Positions 16,841 through 24,129 of a stretch of DNA of 53,887 nt are shown here, piece by piece (position 1 is the stretch's first letter; every line of letters begins with the position of its first letter). The stretch covers positions 1-53,887 of the forward strand of contig NZ_JAEUMN010000103.1 of NCBI RefSeq assembly GCF_016793225.1. Direction: 5' to 3'. This stretch comes from Phenylobacterium sp. (lineage in GTDB: Bacteria; Pseudomonadota; Alphaproteobacteria; Caulobacterales; Caulobacteraceae). Under the pieces are notes generated by a model, which ran no database searches, had not been told where the DNA came from, and worked only from the letters and a program-made list of their open reading frames with translations. A program made the translations under genes and the position numbers.

Positions 16841-17263
16841 TCACGCGGTCATTTCGGCCAGTTCATTGTGCATGCCGTAGAAGGCCGGGGGAACCTTCGA
16901 GCGGTCGCCCTCGTGCTTCACCTTGCCGAGGCGCGCGCCCTCGGCCTGCTGGCGCTGGTACTCGTCGGTCGTGCCCGGCTCGAGCTTCATCCGCGCGAAC
17001 GGCAGGATGAAGTGGTAGTCGGCCACCGTCTTGATGTCGGCGTCGTCGATCTCGCCGTCCGCGAAGACCGTGACCTTGCCGCCCTCGATCCGGCAGTGCC
17101 AGGCGATGCGCCCGTCGCCGCCGGCGTCCAGGTGCGGGGGCACGCCGGTGAACACCTCGCAGATGCTGAGCGTCGTGTCCGGCCCGGCGAGGGCCGTGTA
17201 GCGGTCCAGCATCGACCGCAGCGCGGCCAGCCACTCGCGGCTGGCGAATTCGACCTTGCTCAT
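16841..17263 (-). CDS. Uncharacterised protein, possibly SCP2-like lipid binding
   Basis: A 140-residue soluble protein that I do not recognise with certainty. It opens VEFASREWLAALRSMLDRY, similar to the first helix of SCP2-type sterol/lipid-binding domains. The middle part has alternating hydrophobic strands (IAWHCRIEGGKVTVFADGEI), and the C-terminal third is polar and charged. There are no transmembrane segments or cysteine motifs. It lies 7 bases after the dioxygenase gene and 17 before the hydratase start, firmly within the operon. A lipid-binding or acyl-carrying helper for hydrophobic CoA esters would suit the context and the SCP-x thiolase at the operon end, but this is a guess from fold impression. 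Confidence 0.6.
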   Translation of the reverse strand: MSKVEFASREWLAALRSMLDRYTALAGPDTTLSICEVFTGVPPHLDAGGDGRIAWHCRIEGGKVTVFADGEIDDADIKTVADYHFILPFARMKLEPGTTDEYQRQQAEGARLGKVKHEGDRSKVPPAFYGMHNELAEMTA

Positions 17264-17270
17264 GGCGTCC

Positions 17271-18170
17271 TCAACCGTACTGGCTCTGATAGGCGGCCCG
17301 GACCAGGGCCATGTTCTCGAGCTTGGGGCCCTCGGCGCGGTAGCCCTGCCAGGCGTTGCGGCCGAGCAGGCGCGCGAGCTCGGGACCGTGCGGCGCGATC
17401 AGCGCGTCCGGCATGTCGTCGTAGCTCTCGGCCGGGTTCATGTAGTTGCGGCAGAAGGCCGTGGCGATGTGCGCGCGCACCCCGTCGCTCGTCTTGGGGT
17501 AGGTGCAGTGCCAGGTGTTGCCGGTGAAGACCGCGAGCGACCCGGGCTTGGCCATGACCGGCGTCACCATGGAGTCGTCCATGCCGCCGCCGATGAACTT
17601 CGGCTGCTCGAACTCGGTGGGATGGCGGCAGTTGCGATGGCTGCCCGGGACCATGCCCAGGGTGCCGTTCTCGGGGGTGTAGTCGGTGAGGATCCAGCTC
17701 ACGTTGCAGACCGCGCCATAGGCCGGCAGCGGGGTCGGCACGCCCACGGAGTCGGTGTGCATGTGGGTCGAGCGCGCGGACCCCTCCTTCACGAACGCCA
17801 CCATGCTGAACAGCCGGTAGCTCAGGCCCATCATGTAGCTGCCCATGGTGCGCACCGCGGGGTTCATCAGCGCCTCGACGAAGACCGGGTCGCGCTCCAG
17901 CAGGTGGAACAGCTGCCGCCCGTAGGCCGGCTTCTCGGCGTCCGAGTGCTTGTTGAGCTCGACCGCGAGGTCGTCCTCCTGCCGGGCGATCTCCATCACC
18001 TTGTCGAGCAGGCGCTGGGCGAAGCCGGCCGGGGCGCCCGTCTTCTCGGGCTCGATGACCGTGAAGCCGAAGGTCTCCAGCTCGGCGATGTTGGTCTCCA
18101 GCCCCAGCTCGCGGGCCTTGCGGTAGACACCGGCCATGCCGGCCATCGACTTCCAGTCCTGGATTTCCAT
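17271..18170 (-). CDS. Phytanoyl-CoA dioxygenase (PhyH) family protein
   Basis: A 299-residue Fe(II)/2-oxoglutarate oxygenase. The metal triad is His138 and Asp140 in STHMHTDSVG and His221 in TWHCTYPKT, with Arg232 (GVRAHI) placed to bind 2-oxoglutarate. PGSHR at about 185-189 is another family mark. In eukaryotes PhyH alpha-hydroxylates branched acyl-CoA so that a blocked beta position can be bypassed, which would suit a degradation operon for branched or cyclic acids. The actual substrate here is unknown. The start is the ATG at 18170, behind a GGGAGG-type ribosome binding site. It is only weakly like the PhyH protein at 3415-4173, so the two are not recent duplicates. Confidence 0.85.
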   Translation of the reverse strand: MEIQDWKSMAGMAGVYRKARELGLETNIAELETFGFTVIEPEKTGAPAGFAQRLLDKVMEIARQEDDLAVELNKHSDAEKPAYGRQLFHLLERDPVFVEALMNPAVRTMGSYMMGLSYRLFSMVAFVKEGSARSTHMHTDSVGVPTPLPAYGAVCNVSWILTDYTPENGTLGMVPGSHRNCRHPTEFEQPKFIGGGMDDSMVTPVMAKPGSLAVFTGNTWHCTYPKTSDGVRAHIATAFCRNYMNPAESYDDMPDALIAPHGPELARLLGRNAWQGYRAEGPKLENMALVRAAYQSQYG

Positions 18171-18213
18171 CGCAGCTCACCTCCCGGAGGCGGGGTGCGC
18201 GCCTCCCTCATTG

Positions 18214-18242
18214 CAAGGACACGCCCGGCGGGCGGACCCGCC
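18214..18242 (-). repeat. Shared upstream element, copy B
   Basis: CAAGGACAC (18214-18222), 8 bases, then GGCGG-A-CCCGCC (18231-18242). It matches copy A at 15889-15917 in order, spacing and hairpin, and stands 44 bases upstream of the dioxygenase start. The 80-base gap it occupies is one of the largest within the minus-strand cluster, as expected for an internal control point. Confidence 0.45.
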
Positions 18243-18250
18243 AGGCCGGC

Positions 18251-18694
18251 TCAGCTCGGCGGCGACGGCCGGAACACGCGGGTCAGGACGCGCGACTGGA
18301 AGCGCCAGCCCTCGTCCGTGCGCCGGAACACGTCGGCATACTCGCCCACCGTCGCCGGCAGCGCCACGGGACGGATCCCGGCCGCGTCGGGCTCGGCGGC
18401 GCTGTTGTAGACGGTGAGGTAGCAGGAGCCGGTGGCGCGGTCGGCGTCGACCACGTGCACCACCGGGTTGGTCATCACGTGGCGCATGGCGATCCCCTGG
18501 TCGGCCAGCGCCTGCATCGAGGCCCGGATGGCCGCGTGTCCCACGAAGGCGGGCGCCTCGGGGACCGCCACGGAACCGTCGGCCGCGAAGAGCTGGGTGA
18601 AGGCCTCCACCTCCCCGCGGTCGGCGTGGACGCCATAGAGCATCTGCAGCTTCTGGCAGGCGTGCTCGATCAGCATCCGTTCGAGCTCGGTCAC
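18251..18694 (-). CDS. SnoaL-like / NTF2-fold protein
   Basis: A 147-residue protein of the NTF2-like superfamily (SnoaL_4 type). It shows the usual alpha-helical opening (LIEHACQKLQMLYGVHADRGEVEAF in parts), the turn LFAADGSVAVP, the FVGHAAIRASM helix and strands RHVMTNPVVHVVDADRATGSCYLTVY. Many members are small dehydratases, isomerases or hydroxylase partner subunits acting on polyketides, steroids or aromatic acids; others have no known activity. The GTG start at 18694 is one base from the stop of the acyl-CoA ligase, so it is in the same operon. It may carry out an isomerisation or hydration before the beta-oxidation steps. Confidence 0.8.
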   Translation of the reverse strand: MTELERMLIEHACQKLQMLYGVHADRGEVEAFTQLFAADGSVAVPEAPAFVGHAAIRASMQALADQGIAMRHVMTNPVVHVVDADRATGSCYLTVYNSAAEPDAAGIRPVALPATVGEYADVFRRTDEGWRFQSRVLTRVFRPSPPS

Positions 18695-18695
18695 C

Positions 18696-20321
18696 TCAGT
18701 TCACCCGCCGTTCGTGACCGGCCCAGTAGGGCTCGCGCAGGTCGCGCTTCAGCACCTTGCCCGAGGCGTTGCGCGGCAGGGCGTCGACGAAGTCGACCGA
18801 CTTGGGGACCTTGTAGCCGGCGATCCGCTCGCGGGCCCAGCCCACGATGCTGTCGGGATCCGCGGCCTGCCCCGGCTTGAGCGCCACCACCGCCTTCACC
18901 GCCTCGCCCCACTTGGCGTCGGGCACGCCGATCACCGCCACCTCGGCCACGGCGGGATGGCCGTAGATCGCGTTCTCCACCTCGGCCGGATAGACGTTCT
19001 CCCCGCCGGACACGATCATGTCCTTCACGCGGTCCCGGATGAAGAGATAGCCGTCCTCGTCCAGGTAGCCGGCGTCGCCGCTGCGCACCCAGCCGCCCTC
19101 GCGGATCACCCGCGCCGTCTCGTCCGGCTGCTTCCAGTAGCCGCGCATGGTGGTGGGCGCGCGGATGCAGATCTCGCCCACCTCGCCGGTCGGGCGCTCG
19201 GCGTCGCTCTCGGGGTCCAGGATGCGGATCTCGGCGCCCGGGATCGGCTTGCCGGCCGAGCGCATGCGCGGGTTCCCGGCCACGTGGTCCGCGGCCGGCA
19301 GGTAGGTGACCGCGCCGCACGTCTCGGTCATGCCGTAGAGCTGGACGAACCCGCACCCGAAGGCGTCCACCGCCTTCTGGAGGAGGTCCAGCGGGATCGG
19401 CGAGGCCCCGTAGAGGAAGTCGGTCATCGAGGCGAAGTCCGCCCGGCTGACGCCCGGATAATCCAGCATCATCTGGATGGTGGTCGGCACCAGCACCGTC
19501 TTCGAGACCCGGAAGTTGCGGATCGCCTGGATCACGGCGGCGTTCTCGAACTCGCGCAGCACCACGGTGAAGGCCCCGGCGTAGACGCCCACGACGCCCC
19601 AGCCCGTGCCGCTGATGTGGAAGACCGGCATGGCCACCAGGCTCACGTCGTCGGAGTTCCACCTGTTCCACGACATGTCCGGCCCGAAGGCGCCGGGGTT
19701 CTCGCCGGCGTAGGCGTTGAACGCGAAGAAGACCCGGTGCGCCAGCTGCACGCCCTTCGGCCGCCCGGTGGTGCCGGAGGTGTAGAGCTGGATCGCCACG
19801 TCGTCGGGATCGACCTTCACCGCCTGGTCCCCGGCGCCCTGGTGGTCGCGCCATCCGGCATAGCTCTCGTGGCCCGGCGCCCCGCCGTCCATGGCGATGA
19901 TCTTGCGGATGGCGGGGACCTCCGCCGCGGCGTGCCGCCCCAGCGCCAGGCAATGGTCGTCCACGAACAGCAGCTCGGCCTCGGCGTCGCGGACGATGTA
20001 GACCACCTCGGGCGCCGCGAGCCGCCAGTTCACCGGCGCCAGCACCGCGCCGATGCGGGCGGCGCCGAACAGGAGCTCGAAATAGGCCGCCGAGTTCTTG
20101 CCCAGGTAGGCGATGCGCGAGCCGTGCCGGACGCCCTCGGCGAGAAGGCCGTTGGCCACCTGGCTCGTCCGGCGGTCGAACTGGGCGTAGGTGAGGGTCT
20201 CCCCCTCGAAGTGGAAGGCCGGCGCGGCGCCGCGCGTGCGGCCATGGAAGCGCGGCGCGTCCGCAAGCGTGCGGATCTCGGGGAAATAGGCGATGGGCGG
20301 CGCGTCGAGAGCGTCAGACAT
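18696..20321 (-). CDS. AMP-forming acyl-CoA ligase (FadD-like)
   Basis: A 541-residue adenylate-forming enzyme. The P-loop-like motif YTSGTTGRPKGV (around 173-184), LYGMTETCGAV, the RSGDAGYLDEDGY hinge-side motif, KDMIVSGGENVYPAEVE and the C-terminal catalytic Lys in NASGKVLKRDL are all present. It should activate a carboxylic acid to its CoA thioester with ATP, the entry step of the pathway encoded downstream. The ATG at 20321 is chosen because AGGAGG (20329-20334, read on the minus strand) lies 7 bases upstream; longer in-frame starts would overrun the sigma gene end. Chain length and substrate class cannot be read from sequence. Confidence 0.9.
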   Translation of the reverse strand: MSDALDAPPIAYFPEIRTLADAPRFHGRTRGAAPAFHFEGETLTYAQFDRRTSQVANGLLAEGVRHGSRIAYLGKNSAAYFELLFGAARIGAVLAPVNWRLAAPEVVYIVRDAEAELLFVDDHCLALGRHAAAEVPAIRKIIAMDGGAPGHESYAGWRDHQGAGDQAVKVDPDDVAIQLYTSGTTGRPKGVQLAHRVFFAFNAYAGENPGAFGPDMSWNRWNSDDVSLVAMPVFHISGTGWGVVGVYAGAFTVVLREFENAAVIQAIRNFRVSKTVLVPTTIQMMLDYPGVSRADFASMTDFLYGASPIPLDLLQKAVDAFGCGFVQLYGMTETCGAVTYLPAADHVAGNPRMRSAGKPIPGAEIRILDPESDAERPTGEVGEICIRAPTTMRGYWKQPDETARVIREGGWVRSGDAGYLDEDGYLFIRDRVKDMIVSGGENVYPAEVENAIYGHPAVAEVAVIGVPDAKWGEAVKAVVALKPGQAADPDSIVGWARERIAGYKVPKSVDFVDALPRNASGKVLKRDLREPYWAGHERRVN

Positions 20322-20341
20322 GGCCATTCCTCCTGTGCGCG

Positions 20342-20944
20342 TCAGGCCGCGAGCGCCTGGCCGGCGCCCGATGTCCAACCCGCCAACGCCTCGGCGCAGA
20401 TGCGCTTGCCGCGCACCAGGTGCTTCTCCAGCGTGCTCACCGAGATGCCGAGGCTATCCGACATCTGCTTGTACGACAGCTCCTGCAGCGTCCGGAGCTC
20501 GATGACCTCGCGGCAGCGGGGCGGCAGGCTCGCCAGGGCGCTCGCGTAGGCGCGGTCCCGCTCGCGCGAGATCAGGTCCTCCTCCGCCGACGGGGTCGGC
20601 GCCGGCGGCAGCGCGGCCTCGCGCGGGATCGGCAGGGCGCGGTCGATCACGCCCGAGCGGCGGCTGCGGACGCGGTTCAGCGCGAGCCGGTAGGCGGTCT
20701 TGAACAGCACCGCGCGCGGATGGTCGTAGGCCGAAAGGTCGCCACACCGATGCAGGCGCAGGAACGCCTCCTGCGCGACGTCCTCGGCGTCCGCCGGCGC
20801 CTTGAGCAGGCGCGTGAGGTATCGCCGCAGGCCCTCGGCCTCGCTTCGGTAGAGCTGGCTCAGCAACGCGTCCGGGCTCGCATCTCCGCGCGCTGCCGAC
20901 GCCACGCCCACGCCCCCCGCCACGCAGCTCGCGACCGTCTCCAC
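20342..20944 (-). CDS. ECF/FecI-like RNA polymerase sigma factor
   Basis: A 200-residue sigma-70-family protein. Region 2 is seen in LLSQLYRSEAEGLRRYLTRL through DAEDVAQEAFLRLHR and RAVLFKTAYRLALNRVR; region 4 in LPPRCREVIELRTLQELSYKQMSDSLGISVSTLEKHLVRGK (given as continuous helices in the protein). It looks like a FecI-type ECF factor, but no FecR anti-sigma gene adjoins it. It leads the catabolic operon, 20 bases ahead of the acyl-CoA ligase. The GTG start at 20944 has a GGAGG ribosome binding site 5-6 bases upstream. Its promoter overlaps a TetR-type palindrome, so it may be the regulated switch that turns on further promoters such as those marked by the repeated upstream elements. Confidence 0.85.
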   Translation of the reverse strand: METVASCVAGGVGVASAARGDASPDALLSQLYRSEAEGLRRYLTRLLKAPADAEDVAQEAFLRLHRCGDLSAYDHPRAVLFKTAYRLALNRVRSRRSGVIDRALPIPREAALPPAPTPSAEEDLISRERDRAYASALASLPPRCREVIELRTLQELSYKQMSDSLGISVSTLEKHLVRGKRICAEALAGWTSGAGQALAA

Positions 20945-20974
20945 GAACGCCTCCCCGCCTCCGGCTGCGGCGTC

Positions 20975-20994
20975 GTTCGACTCGCGGGTCGAAC
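20975..20994. promoter_or_regulatory. Perfect 7-bp inverted repeat in the sigma-gene leader
   Basis: GTTCGAC (20975-20981) and GTCGAAC (20988-20994) form a perfect inverted repeat with a 6-base spacer, 31 bases upstream of the sigma-factor start. It would lie in the 5' leader of that mRNA, as either a second DNA operator or an RNA hairpin. Confidence 0.4.
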
Positions 20995-21043
20995 TGACAA
21001 CCGATCGGTCGATATGTCATCTCTCTAGTCGAATGACTGTCAA
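20995..21043 (-). promoter_or_regulatory. Sigma-gene promoter with overlapping TetR-type operator
   Basis: On the minus strand, a consensus TTGACA -35 (21038-21043) is followed after 17 bases by ATGACA (21015-21020) as a weak -10. The -10 is overlapped by a dyad: TGACA (20995-20999) and TGTCA (21015-21019) flank a perfect central palindrome, ACCGATCGGT (21000-21009). Sites built around ACCG-NN-CGGT are common for TetR-family regulators, and a TetR gene starts 80 bases away in the opposite direction. Confidence 0.55.
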
Positions 21044-21047
21044 TGGG

Positions 21048-21053
21048 TATTAT
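21048..21053 (+). promoter_or_regulatory. Possible -10 box of the TetR gene
   Basis: TATTAT matches the -10 consensus in five of six positions. No good -35 stands 17 bases upstream (TAGTCG at 21025-21031 is poor), so the promoter would be weak or need help. It lies about 45 bases before the TetR start. Confidence 0.35.
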
Positions 21054-21096
21054 CGGCTAGAGGGGCGTTCGGGTTTGCGCCGGAATGGGAGTTGGG

Positions 21097-21732
21097 ATGC
21101 CGAAGGCGACGCCGAAGCGGCCATGGGGCGAGGCCATCCAGGACCGTGGCGAGCAGTTCGAACTGAAGCGACAGGTGGTGCTGCGCACCGCGGCGCGGAT
21201 CTATACGCAGCGGGGATTCCACGAGACGACGCTGGCCGACATCGCCGACGAGCTGAACATCTCCAAGCCGACGCTCTACTACTACTTCCGCAGCAAGGAC
21301 GAGATCCTCTTCGAGTGTCATCGCCTGGGGATCGAGGCGATCACCGACGGCGAGACGCCGATGCCGCCGCCGGGCTCCGGCACGGCCCGCGAGCGGCTGC
21401 ACGAGTTCCTGCGCCGCTACGTGCGGATGGTCGTCGACGACTTCGGCACCTGCCTGGTGATGACGGGGACGAATGCGCTCGGGCCCGAGAACCGCGCCGA
21501 GGTGGTGGGCGGGCGACGCCAGATCGACGGCATGCTGCGCGAGATCCTGGAAGAGGGCGCGCGGGACGGGACGCTCGTCTGCGACGACGTCAAGCTGACC
21601 TCGATGTTCGTCTTCGGGGCCATGAACTGGATTCCCCACTGGTACCACCGGGACGGGCCGGTCAGCGTCGAGGCGCTGAGCGAGCGGCTGATCGCGTTCG
21701 TCGATCGTGCGGTGCCGCCGGCGCGTTCATGA
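21097..21732 (+). CDS. TetR/AcrR-family transcriptional regulator
   Basis: A 211-residue repressor. The N-terminal helix-turn-helix reads TAARIYTQRGFHETTLADIA and ELNISKPTLYYYFRSKDEI (split here), the textbook TetR_N pattern with the YYYF recognition helix. The C-terminal domain resembles ligand-binding domains of TetR proteins near fatty-acid genes, with a WIPHWYHRDG segment. The ATG at 21097 is chosen because GGGAG lies 5 bases upstream; an ATG at 21085 is possible. It is divergent from the sigma factor and acyl-CoA ligase operon, so it probably represses that operon through the palindrome at 20995-21019, with an acyl-CoA or the free substrate as inducer. Its stop overlaps the kinase start (ATGA). 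Confidence 0.9.
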   Translation: MPKATPKRPWGEAIQDRGEQFELKRQVVLRTAARIYTQRGFHETTLADIADELNISKPTLYYYFRSKDEILFECHRLGIEAITDGETPMPPPGSGTARERLHEFLRRYVRMVVDDFGTCLVMTGTNALGPENRAEVVGGRRQIDGMLREILEEGARDGTLVCDDVKLTSMFVFGAMNWIPHWYHRDGPVSVEALSERLIAFVDRAVPPARS

Positions 21733-22763
21733 CCGCCAGCGCGCTCGAAAGCCCGCCCGCCAGCCTCTCGACCGCCGCCGCCGAAGCGCTGGCGCTCGAC
21801 GTCTACGGACTGGCCGCGCAGGCGCGGCCGCTCGTCAGCGAGCGCGACCAGAACTTCCACCTGCGGGCCCGCGACGGCGCCGAGTACGTGCTGAAGATCA
21901 CCAACGCCGCCGAGGACCCCGCCGTCTCCGAGATGCAGACCCTGGCGCTGCGGCACGTGGCGGCGGCCGACCCCGGCGCCGCCGTGCAGCGGGTGGTCCC
22001 GACCGCCTCGGGCGCGCTCAGCGCCGTGCTGCCCGGGCCGGCGGGCGACCAGATCGTCCGGCTGCTGACGTTCCTGCCGGGCGTCATGCTGCACCGCGCG
22101 GCGTCGACGCCGGCGCAGCGCCGCTCCCTGGGGGCGGCCCACGCGCGCCTGACGCTCGCCCTCCAGGGCTTTTCCCATCCGGCCCAGGACCACGTGCTCC
22201 TGTGGGACCTGAAGCAGGCCCCGTCGCTGCGGCGCCTGCTCCCGTTCGTGGGCGACGCGGGTCGGCGCGCCCTGGCCGAGGCGGCCCTGGATCGCTTCGA
22301 GGCTCGCGTCGCGCCCATTCTGCCCGGCCTGCCGGCGCAGGTCGTCCACAACGACCTGAACCCCCACAATGTCGTGGTCGATCCCGACGACACCGACCGC
22401 GTCTGCGGGATCCTCGACTTCGGCGACATGGTCGCCACGCCCCGGGTGTGCGACACGGCGATCGCCGCGAGCTACCAGCTGGCGCACGGCCTCGAGGCGC
22501 TGTGCGACTACGTGGCCGCCTACCACGCCGCCCTGCCGCTGGCGCCCGCCGAGCTCGAGACGCTGTACGATCTCGTGGCGATGCGGATGGCCACTTCCGT
22601 GCTGATCTCGGAGTGGCGCGCCGGACGCTACCCCGAGAACGCCGAGTACATCCTGCGCAACCATCCGGCCGCGGTGACCGGCCTCGAGCGGCTGGCGCAC
22701 GCCGGCCGCGCCGCGTTCGACGCGGCGGTCCGCGCGGCCTGCGCAACGGAGCTCCGCCGATGA
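21729..22763 (+). CDS. APH-fold kinase, hydroxylysine-kinase-like
   Basis: A 344-residue aminoglycoside-phosphotransferase-fold kinase. The catalytic loop is HNDLNPHN (207-214, Asp209 as base) and the metal-binding motif is DFGD (Asp230). YVLKITNAAED (around 53-63) supplies the ATP-binding Lys. Its general make-up resembles AGPHD1/HYKK, which phosphorylates 5-hydroxylysine in animals. The ATG at 21729 overlaps the TetR stop, and the gene's own stop overlaps the next ATG, so TetR, kinase and aminotransferase-fold gene are one coupled unit. In many bacteria an APH domain is fused or paired with the same class III enzyme, supporting a kinase plus phospho-lyase pathway for an amino alcohol. The exact amino alcohol is not determined. 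Confidence 0.78.
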   Translation: MTASALESPPASLSTAAAEALALDVYGLAAQARPLVSERDQNFHLRARDGAEYVLKITNAAEDPAVSEMQTLALRHVAAADPGAAVQRVVPTASGALSAVLPGPAGDQIVRLLTFLPGVMLHRAASTPAQRRSLGAAHARLTLALQGFSHPAQDHVLLWDLKQAPSLRRLLPFVGDAGRRALAEAALDRFEARVAPILPGLPAQVVHNDLNPHNVVVDPDDTDRVCGILDFGDMVATPRVCDTAIAASYQLAHGLEALCDYVAAYHAALPLAPAELETLYDLVAMRMATSVLISEWRAGRYPENAEYILRNHPAAVTGLERLAHAGRAAFDAAVRAACATELRR

Positions 22764-24058
22764 CCATGATCAACGCCTACGCGGGCGCCGCCGAGAGCCT
22801 CTCGCCAGAGGCGCAGGCGCTGATCGCCCGGCGCGAACGGGTCCTGGGGCCCGCCTACCGCCTGTTCTACGAAGAGCCGCTGCACCTCGTGCGCGGCGAG
22901 GGCGTGTGGCTCTACGACGCCGAGGGCGCGGCCTATCTCGACGCCTACAACAACGTCGCCTCGGTGGGGCACTGCCACCTGCGGGTGGTGGACGCGATGG
23001 CGCGGCAGGCGGCCGTGCTGAACACCCACACGCGCTACCTGACCGACGGCGTCGTCGCCTATGCCGAACGGCTGGCGGCCCTGTTCCCCGCCCCGCTCAG
23101 CCAGGTGATGTTCACCTGCACGGGCAGCGAGGCGAACGACCTGGCGCTGCGCATCGCGCGGGCGCGGACGGGCGGGACCGGCGTGGTGGTGACCGAGCTC
23201 GCCTACCACGGCGTCACCCAGGCGGTGGCCGAGCTCTCCCCGTCGCTCGGCGCCTACGTGGCGCTGGGGCCGAACGTGCGCACCGTGCCCGCGCCGCGGG
23301 GCGGGGACGCCGGCGTGGCCGAGCGCTTCGCGCGTGACGTGCGCGCCGCCTTCGAGGACCTGCGGGCGGCCGGGCATGCGCCCTCGGCCCTGCTGGTCGA
23401 CACCATCTTCTCCAGCGACGGCGTCTACGACGGCCCGGCCGGATTCCTGGCTGCGGCGGCCGCCGCCGCGCGCGAGGCCGGGGCGATCTTCATCGCCGAC
23501 GAGGTGCAGCCCGGCTTCGGCCGCACGGGCGAGGCCTTCTGGGGCTTCCAGCGGCACGGCGTGGTGCCCGACCTGGTGACCATGGGCAAGCCCATGGGCA
23601 ACGGCCATCCGGTCGCCGGCCTCGTCGCCCGCCCCGAGGTGCTGGCGCCGTTCGGGCAGAGCTGCCGCTACTTCAACACCTTCGGCGGCAACCCGGTCTC
23701 CTGCGCCGTGGGCATGGCGGTGCTGGACGTGATCGAGGACGAGGGCCTGATGGCCAATGCGGCCGCGGTGGGCGCCTACCTCAAGGCCGGGCTCGAGACG
23801 CTGTCCCGGCGCCAGCCGCTGATCGCCGAGGTCCGCGGCGCCGGCCTCTTCCTCGGCGTGGAGCTTGCGCACGAGGGGCGGCCCGCGAGCGCCGCCGCCG
23901 CCCAGGTCGTCAACGGCCTGCGCCGCCGCCGGGTGCTGGTGAGCGCCACCGGTCCGCACGCCAACATCCTGAAGGTGCGCCCGCCGCTGGTCTTCACCCG
24001 CGAGCACGCCGACCTGTTCCTGGACGCCCTCGACGACGCCTTGGGCGAGGTTGATTGA
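22760..24058 (+). CDS. Class III aminotransferase-fold enzyme, phospho-lyase-like
   Basis: A 432-residue PLP enzyme. CTGSEAND (120-127) binds the cofactor phosphate, the Asp of IADEVQPGFGRTG (Asp247) contacts the PLP nitrogen, and Lys277 in TMGKPMGNGHP forms the internal aldimine. Overall it resembles the AGXT2L1/AGXT2L2 branch, whose human members are not transaminases but phospho-lyases acting on O-phosphoethanolamine or 5-phosphohydroxylysine, giving ammonia, phosphate and an aldehyde. The upstream gene encodes the matching kinase type and overlaps by 4 bases. Inference: the pair destroys a phosphorylatable amino alcohol. A plain omega-aminotransferase is the alternative. Confidence 0.82.
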   Translation: MTMINAYAGAAESLSPEAQALIARRERVLGPAYRLFYEEPLHLVRGEGVWLYDAEGAAYLDAYNNVASVGHCHLRVVDAMARQAAVLNTHTRYLTDGVVAYAERLAALFPAPLSQVMFTCTGSEANDLALRIARARTGGTGVVVTELAYHGVTQAVAELSPSLGAYVALGPNVRTVPAPRGGDAGVAERFARDVRAAFEDLRAAGHAPSALLVDTIFSSDGVYDGPAGFLAAAAAAAREAGAIFIADEVQPGFGRTGEAFWGFQRHGVVPDLVTMGKPMGNGHPVAGLVARPEVLAPFGQSCRYFNTFGGNPVSCAVGMAVLDVIEDEGLMANAAAVGAYLKAGLETLSRRQPLIAEVRGAGLFLGVELAHEGRPASAAAAQVVNGLRRRRVLVSATGPHANILKVRPPLVFTREHADLFLDALDDALGEVD

Positions 24059-24075
24059 ACCTTCCGGCCGCGCCG

Positions 24076-24101
24076 GGAACCACCTGCGCCGTCCGCGCCT
24101 T
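24076..24101 (+). promoter_or_regulatory. Possible EcfG-type promoter of the dodecin gene
   Basis: GGAAC (24076-24080), a 17-base spacer, then CCTT (24098-24101). This matches the alphaproteobacterial general-stress promoter GGAAC-N16/17-CGTT with one mismatch in the -10. The start of transcription would be about 22 bases before the dodecin ATG. Confidence 0.35.
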
Positions 24102-24129
24102 CCTCCCTCCGCACAAGGAAGGAGCAAGC

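Noticed and set aside
24055-24129. 25-residue N-terminal extension of dodecin
   Set aside because: Dodecins are about 65-75 residues; the ATG at 24130 has a good ribosome binding site and gives the normal family start.
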